A stretch of 10,796 nt of DNA from GCA-2687515 sp963582805. Its GTDB lineage: Bacteria > Pseudomonadota > Alphaproteobacteria > Rhodospirillales > UBA2165. The notes beneath the pieces are model-generated. The model did no database searches, had not been told where the DNA came from, and worked only from the letters and a program-made list of their open reading frames with translations. The stretch covers positions 1 to 10,796 of the forward strand of contig CAUZTZ010000123.1 in the NCBI GenBank assembly GCA_963582805.1, read 5' to 3'. Shown in pieces: positions 7,248-10,796 of the stretch; the first letter of the stretch is position 1, and each line of letters starts with the position of its first letter. The position numbers and the translations under genes were made by a program.

Positions 7248-7850
7248 ATGGCGCGCAAATTCACCGGCGGAGCGCTGATCATTGCCAGCCACAATGAAGG
7301 CAAGGTGGCTGAGATTACGGCGCTGCTGGCACCCTTTGGCGCCGCGGTGACATCCGCCGCCGAGCGCGGCCTGGCGGAGCCGGAAGAAACCGGCACGACG
7401 TTCACCGATAACGCCATCTTAAAGGCCAAGGCGGCGGCGGAGACAACCGGCGTCCCGGCGCTGGCCGATGATTCCGGGCTGGGCGCCGATGCCCTTGGCG
7501 GCGCGCCGGGCATCTATTCGGCGCGCTGGGCGGGACCGGATCGGGATTTCGGCGCCGCCATGGAAAAGCTGCAAATCGAATTGGGCGCCAGCCAAAACCG
7601 GAGCGCGGCGTTCGTCTCCGCCCTCGCCCTGGCCTGGCCGGACGGCCATGTGGAAAGCGTGGAGGGCCGGGTGCAAGGCGCCCTGACCTGGCCACCCCGG
7701 GGCGACAAGGGCTTCGGCTATGATCCCATGTTCGTGCCCGATGGCGGTGCGCAAACATTTGGCGAAATGAACCCGGACGCCAAGGAAGCCGTCAGCCACC
7801 GCACCCAGGCTTTCCAAAAGCTGGTGGCTTTGTGTTTTGCCAAGCGATAG
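7248..7850 (+). CDS. rdgB: Non-canonical purine NTP pyrophosphatase RdgB (dITP/XTP phosphohydrolase, HAM1 family)
   Basis: RdgB hydrolyses ITP, dITP and XTP to the monophosphate and pyrophosphate, keeping deaminated purines out of DNA and RNA. The 200-residue product matches the family in size and blocks: the N-terminal nucleotide motif IIASHNEGKVAEI (11-23), EETGTTFTDNAILKAKAAAE (46-65), ALADDSGLGADALGGAPGIY (71-90) followed by SARWAG, and the C-terminal GDKGFGYDPMFVPDG then TFGEM and the SHR tripeptide near the end. The ATG at 7248 lies 5 bases after the rph stop; no independent ribosome-binding site is evident, so translation probably depends on coupling with rph. The rph-rdgB pairing is common in bacteria, with hemW often following directly; here another gene intervenes. 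Confidence 0.97.
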   Translation: MARKFTGGALIIASHNEGKVAEITALLAPFGAAVTSAAERGLAEPEETGTTFTDNAILKAKAAAETTGVPALADDSGLGADALGGAPGIYSARWAGPDRDFGAAMEKLQIELGASQNRSAAFVSALALAWPDGHVESVEGRVQGALTWPPRGDKGFGYDPMFVPDGGAQTFGEMNPDAKEAVSHRTQAFQKLVALCFAKR

Positions 7851-7891
7851 CGAAAGCCGGGTTAGGTTGTTACACTAGCGGCGCGCCACCC

Positions 7892-7896
7892 AGGAG
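7892..7896 (+). promoter_or_regulatory. Ribosome-binding site of the LLM oxidoreductase gene
   Basis: AGGAG lies 8 bases upstream of the ATG at 7905. It is the clearest Shine-Dalgarno sequence on the plus strand of the window and fixes the start; the neighbouring genes rph, rdgB and hemW have weak or no such site. Confidence 0.75.
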
Positions 7897-7904
7897 CATA
7901 GGCA

Positions 7905-8987
7905 ATGGAATTCGGCTATTTCACTTTGAGCGACAATCACTATCCGGACGGCACCCGCTCGGCCAATCAGTTCGTGCTCGATATTCGCGAGCAATGCATT
8001 CATGCGGATCAATTGGGCATGCATTCGGCCTGGATTGGCGAGCATCATTTCGACCGGTTGGGGGTCAATTCCAGGCCGGGCACGGTGCTGGCCAGCATCA
8101 TTCCGGTGACGGAACGGGTGCGCCTGGCGCCAGCGGTCAATGTTTTGCCCCTGCATCACCCGATCCATGTGGCCGAGGAATGGGCGACGCTGGATCTGCT
8201 CAGCGGCGGGCGCGTCGATTATGCCACCGGGCGCGGCTATGACCGGGCCGAATACCATCCCTTCGGCGGCGATTTCATGAATTCGCTGGAGCAGTTCGAA
8301 GAAGGCGTCGATGTTTTATTGAAAGCCTGGGGCGAGGCTGGCGAATGGTCGCACAAGGGCAAATATTACGACATCGAAAACATGTCGATCACACCAAAGC
8401 CGGTGCAGAACCCGCTGCCCATCTATATTGCCTGTTTTTCCCCGGTCAGTCTGGATTTGGCGGCGCGCAAGGGGCTCAATATCATCTATGCGCCGTTCGC
8501 GGCGGCGGCCATCTTCGGCGGCATCGAAGTGGCGGTGGAACGCTATTTCGATGCCTGCGCCCAATACAACAATCCCGCCGGGCGCCCCATGTGCAGCTAT
8601 TTCATCCATATTGCCGACACAGCCGAAGAGGAAGATTACGGCCGCGCCGCGCTAATCAGTTATTTCCAGAACTGCGTGTTGCGGGCGATCCCGTCAGATC
8701 CGAAGAAAACCCCCAAAAACATGCAATATTTCATCAAAATGCACGAAAATCTGGGTAAAGCGAAAAAAGAGGACCTGACCAGCCAATCCATCCTTATCGG
8801 CGGCGCCGCGGAAATCACTGCCCGGCTGAAAGAGGTGGAAGCCGCCGGCATCGAAGAGGTGATCTTGTATTTCAACGTGGGCAACAAGCCGCACGCCATG
8901 GTCAAGGACCAGATGTCCAAATTCATGGCCGAGATCGCCCCCCAATTCGAGGGCAAGCACCAAAACCTTGAGAATCCAGCCGGTTGA
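7905..8987 (+). CDS. LLM-class flavin-dependent oxidoreductase (luciferase-like monooxygenase fold)
   Basis: The 360-residue product has the bacterial-luciferase TIM-barrel family pattern: MEFGYFTLSDNHYPD at the N-terminus, the active-site-type motif GEHHFD (45-50), RLAPAVNVLPLHHPIHVAEE (73-92), the LLSGGRVDYATGRGYDRAEY block (98-117), SITPKPVQNPLPIYIACFSP in the middle, and a late SQSILIGGAAEITARL segment typical of FMN or F420 phosphate binding. Members oxidise or monooxygenate varied substrates, usually with reduced flavin or F420; the substrate and the choice of cofactor cannot be read here. It has a good ribosome-binding site, starts 54 bases after rdgB, and its TGA overlaps the TTG start of hemW, so it is probably part of the same transcript. 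No signal peptide is seen. The family-level call is firm; any narrower function would be a guess. Confidence 0.9.
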   Translation: MEFGYFTLSDNHYPDGTRSANQFVLDIREQCIHADQLGMHSAWIGEHHFDRLGVNSRPGTVLASIIPVTERVRLAPAVNVLPLHHPIHVAEEWATLDLLSGGRVDYATGRGYDRAEYHPFGGDFMNSLEQFEEGVDVLLKAWGEAGEWSHKGKYYDIENMSITPKPVQNPLPIYIACFSPVSLDLAARKGLNIIYAPFAAAAIFGGIEVAVERYFDACAQYNNPAGRPMCSYFIHIADTAEEEDYGRAALISYFQNCVLRAIPSDPKKTPKNMQYFIKMHENLGKAKKEDLTSQSILIGGAAEITARLKEVEAAGIEEVILYFNVGNKPHAMVKDQMSKFMAEIAPQFEGKHQNLENPAG

Positions 8988-10162
8988 CCGAAGCTGAGCC
9001 CGCCTTTGGCATCTATATCCACTGGCCTTTTTGCCAATCCAAATGCCCCTATTGTGACTTCAACAGCCACGTGGCGGAGCATATCGATCAGGCCGCCTGG
9101 CGAAGCGCCTATTTGGCCGAATTGGATCATTACGCTAAAGAAACATCTGCGCGCACGGTCAGCAGCCTGTTTTTCGGCGGCGGCACCCCCAGCCTGATGC
9201 CGCCCAAGACCGCCCAGGCCATTATCGAAACCGTACGGAGCCGCTGGAAAACGGCGGAAAACTTGGAAATAACGGCGGAAGCCAACCCGTCTTCGTCGGA
9301 TATAGCGACCTTCGAGGGGCTCGCCGAGGCGGGTGTTAACCGCTTGTCCCTGGGCGTGCAGTCCTTCAACGACGCGGCCCTCAAATTCCTTGGCCGCGCC
9401 CACGATTCCGGGCAAGCCGTGGCAGCCATAACGAAAGCGAAACAAATATTCCCGCGGATGTCGTTTGATTTGATTTATGGCCTGCCCGGACAGAGCGAAG
9501 CGGCCTGGGCCGATGAGCTGAAAGCCGCGCTCAGCTTGGCGGGCGAGCATTTATCGGTGTATCAGTTGACTATCGAGCCGGGCACCGAATTCCACCGCCA
9601 GCGCATTGCCGCCGCCGAGCCGAACCTAGGCGCCGGGCTATTCGAAATGACTCGGGATATCCTGGAAAAGGCCGGCTTGGCGGCTTACGAAATATCCAAT
9701 CATGCGCGAAAAGGCGCCGAATGCCGCCACAATATGGTCTATTGGCGGGGCGAGGACTATGTTGGCATCGGTCCCGGCGCCCATGGCCGCATCAGCCGCC
9801 CGTCCGGGGATAATTTCGGCACCGAAACAACCCTGGCCTGGCGCGCCCCGGCAGCGTGGCTGGGGCAAGTGCAAAAATCCGGCAACGGCCTTCATAAACG
9901 GCAGAATATAAGCCTTTCGGAGCGGCGGGATGAGCTGATTTTGATGGGCTTGCGGCTCGCCGAAGGGGTGTCGGCGGACCGGTTCCAGCGCCAGACCGGT
10001 GCGGCCTTGACCGACAGCGTCAATGAAGGCGCCCTCGAAGCGCTGATCGGGGAGAATTATCTGATTTGTGACGCCGATGGCATCCGCGCCAGCGAAGCCG
10101 GGCTTTTGCGCCTGGACGCGGTGCTCACCCACTTGCTCTCCGGCGCCCCCGAATTGCGTTAA
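8984..10162 (+). CDS. hemW: HemW, radical SAM haem chaperone (formerly annotated as oxygen-independent coproporphyrinogen III oxidase-like), TTG start
   Basis: The 392-residue product is a cytoplasmic radical SAM protein of the HemW group, proposed to bind haem and hand it to haem proteins rather than to act as coproporphyrinogen dehydrogenase. Evidence: the cluster motif with C17, C21 and C24 in PFCQSKCPYCDFNSH, where phenylalanine follows the third cysteine spacing (true HemN has another cysteine there); FFGGGTPSL (63-71); the NRLSLGVQSFND block (119-130); DLIYGLPGQ (162-170); and the HemW-type HNMVYW motif at 249-254 followed by VGIGPGAHG. The frame has a stop at 8969-8971 and no ATG or GTG before the cysteine motif, so TTG at 8984 is the only workable start; it overlaps the upstream TGA as TTGA, implying translational coupling. 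The stop is one base from the convergent activator gene. Confidence 0.95.
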   Translation: MTEAEPAFGIYIHWPFCQSKCPYCDFNSHVAEHIDQAAWRSAYLAELDHYAKETSARTVSSLFFGGGTPSLMPPKTAQAIIETVRSRWKTAENLEITAEANPSSSDIATFEGLAEAGVNRLSLGVQSFNDAALKFLGRAHDSGQAVAAITKAKQIFPRMSFDLIYGLPGQSEAAWADELKAALSLAGEHLSVYQLTIEPGTEFHRQRIAAAEPNLGAGLFEMTRDILEKAGLAAYEISNHARKGAECRHNMVYWRGEDYVGIGPGAHGRISRPSGDNFGTETTLAWRAPAAWLGQVQKSGNGLHKRQNISLSERRDELILMGLRLAEGVSADRFQRQTGAALTDSVNEGALEALIGENYLICDADGIRASEAGLLRLDAVLTHLLSGAPELR

Positions 10163-10163
10163 T

Positions 10164-10796
10164 TCAGTTGGTGCGTGGATTGAAACCGGACGGCGGCTGA
10201 TCGATGACCCGGTTTTGGGCGCGCTTGACCTGCTGCACCGTCAGCCCGCGCTGGGTGATGCCTTCGGTGAGAAACCGGAACAAGCCGTCGCGCCCGGTAA
10301 AGCCCTGGGGCGACAGAATTTCGCTCAAATCAAACTTGCCGTCGCCGCGGGCGAATACGGCGGCGATGGCGGTGGCGTCATAGGCAAGGGTGGCAATGCG
10401 CGCCGGCTCCTTGCCGTAAATCTGTTTGTATTGGGCGGTAAATTCGGCGCGTTTTCCGGGCGGCGGCGCCGCGAACCAGGCATCCAGAAGCGCCGGCTCG
10501 CGCCCGATCCCCGGGACATCCCATAGCCCGGTGCCGAGCATGCGGGTTTTCTTCGGATCAATATCGAAGTGCGGCAGCAGGGCGGCGATGGCTTCCAGGC
10601 GCTTGCCGCCCTCGGCAATGAGCAGGGCATCGAACGACACATCGCCCAAGGTCTGCTTGTTTTTGAGGCGCTTCAGCGCCAGGCGCGCGACCTCGTCATC
10701 GCGGGATTTGAGGGCATTGCGCTCATCCAGAAGATTGCGCCGGCGCGCATCGTAGTCGGCCAGATTGCGCACCACGGGGCGCAAATCCTCGGTCAG
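10164..10796 (-). CDS. Penicillin-binding-protein activator (LpoA-like, periplasmic-binding-protein fold), C-terminal part, cut by the window edge
   Basis: The last 210 residues of a protein whose frame stays open to the right edge (the visible part begins LTEDLRPVVRNLADYDARRR). They match the alphaproteobacterial penicillin-binding-protein activator family, related to LpoA and to type 1 periplasmic binding proteins: FDALLIAEGGKRLEAIAALL, then MLGTGLWDVPGIGREPALLD, a WFAAPPP loop, YGKEPARIATLAYDATAIAA, and the terminal SPQGFTGRDGLFRFLTEG with ITQRGLTVQQV. Family members are usually outer-membrane lipoproteins that stimulate peptidoglycan synthases; the lipoprotein signal would lie outside the window. 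It converges on hemW with a single base between stop codons, leaving no room for a terminator. An alternative reading is a plain substrate-binding protein, but the C-terminal block favours the activator family. Confidence 0.8.
   Translation of the reverse strand: MTEDLRPVVRNLADYDARRRNLLDERNALKSRDDEVARLALKRLKNKQTLGDVSFDALLIAEGGKRLEAIAALLPHFDIDPKKTRMLGTGLWDVPGIGREPALLDAWFAAPPPGKRAEFTAQYKQIYGKEPARIATLAYDATAIAAVFARGDGKFDLSEILSPQGFTGRDGLFRFLTEGITQRGLTVQQVKRAQNRVIDQPPSGFNPRTN

Noticed and set aside
8660..9550. A 296-codon minus-strand frame across the LLM oxidoreductase and hemW
   Set aside because: It spans two well-supported plus-strand genes and their junction and shows no family motif.
8984..10162. 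Naming the radical SAM gene hemN (coproporphyrinogen dehydrogenase)
   Set aside because: The motif is CxxxCxxCxF, not CxxxCxxCxC, and the HNxxYW motif is present; both point to HemW.

Overview
This is a GC-rich chromosomal window that looks alphaproteobacterial, most like the Rhodospirillales-type lineages. The evidence is protein sequence style (DnaK, HrcA, RNase PH, RdgB, HemW and a penicillin-binding-protein activator all read as typical of that class), a heat-shock promoter upstream of dnaK that fits the alphaproteobacterial RpoH consensus, and the familiar rph-rdgB-hemW block converging on the activator gene. I see no IS element, phage gene, tRNA, rRNA or CRISPR array. The assignment below class level is a guess.

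Layout. Positions 1-2432 hold dnaJ (its 5' part only; it runs off the left edge) and dnaK, both on the minus strand, transcribed dnaK then dnaJ. Positions 2433-2637 are a divergent control region with a good RpoH-type promoter, two hairpin-capable inverted repeats and two purine-rich ribosome-binding stretches. On the plus strand, 2638-4478 carry two accessory genes: a DUF1848-family protein with a C-terminal CxxxCxxC cysteine cluster, and a ten-helix EamA/DMT-type transporter. They converge on grpE (4475-5311, minus), which follows hrcA (5344-6396, minus) as a two-gene unit. A 108-bp divergent region with a GGCAACC/GGTTGCC inverted repeat separates hrcA from rph (6505-7242, plus), rdgB (7248-7850), a luciferase-like flavin oxidoreductase (7905-8987) and hemW (8984-10162). 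The last gene, 10164 to the right edge on the minus strand, is the C-terminal half of a LpoA-like activator.

How it works together. DnaK, DnaJ and GrpE are the Hsp70 chaperone, its J-domain co-chaperone and its nucleotide exchange factor; HrcA is the heat-shock repressor. The set is therefore a heat-shock locus, split in two by a pair of oppositely oriented accessory genes. The plus-strand unit combines RNA 3'-end trimming (RNase PH), nucleotide-pool cleaning (RdgB) and a haem chaperone-type radical SAM protein (HemW); an LLM flavin oxidoreductase sits between rdgB and hemW and is translationally coupled to hemW through a TTGA overlap.

The points most worth a second look are the DUF1848 protein with its radical-SAM-like motif at the C-terminal end, the structured dnaK leader (RpoH promoter, two hairpins, a possible overlapping upstream ORF), the inverted repeat between hrcA and rph, and the hairpin that would enclose the transporter start codon. 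Most of the window is otherwise ordinary conserved housekeeping sequence.
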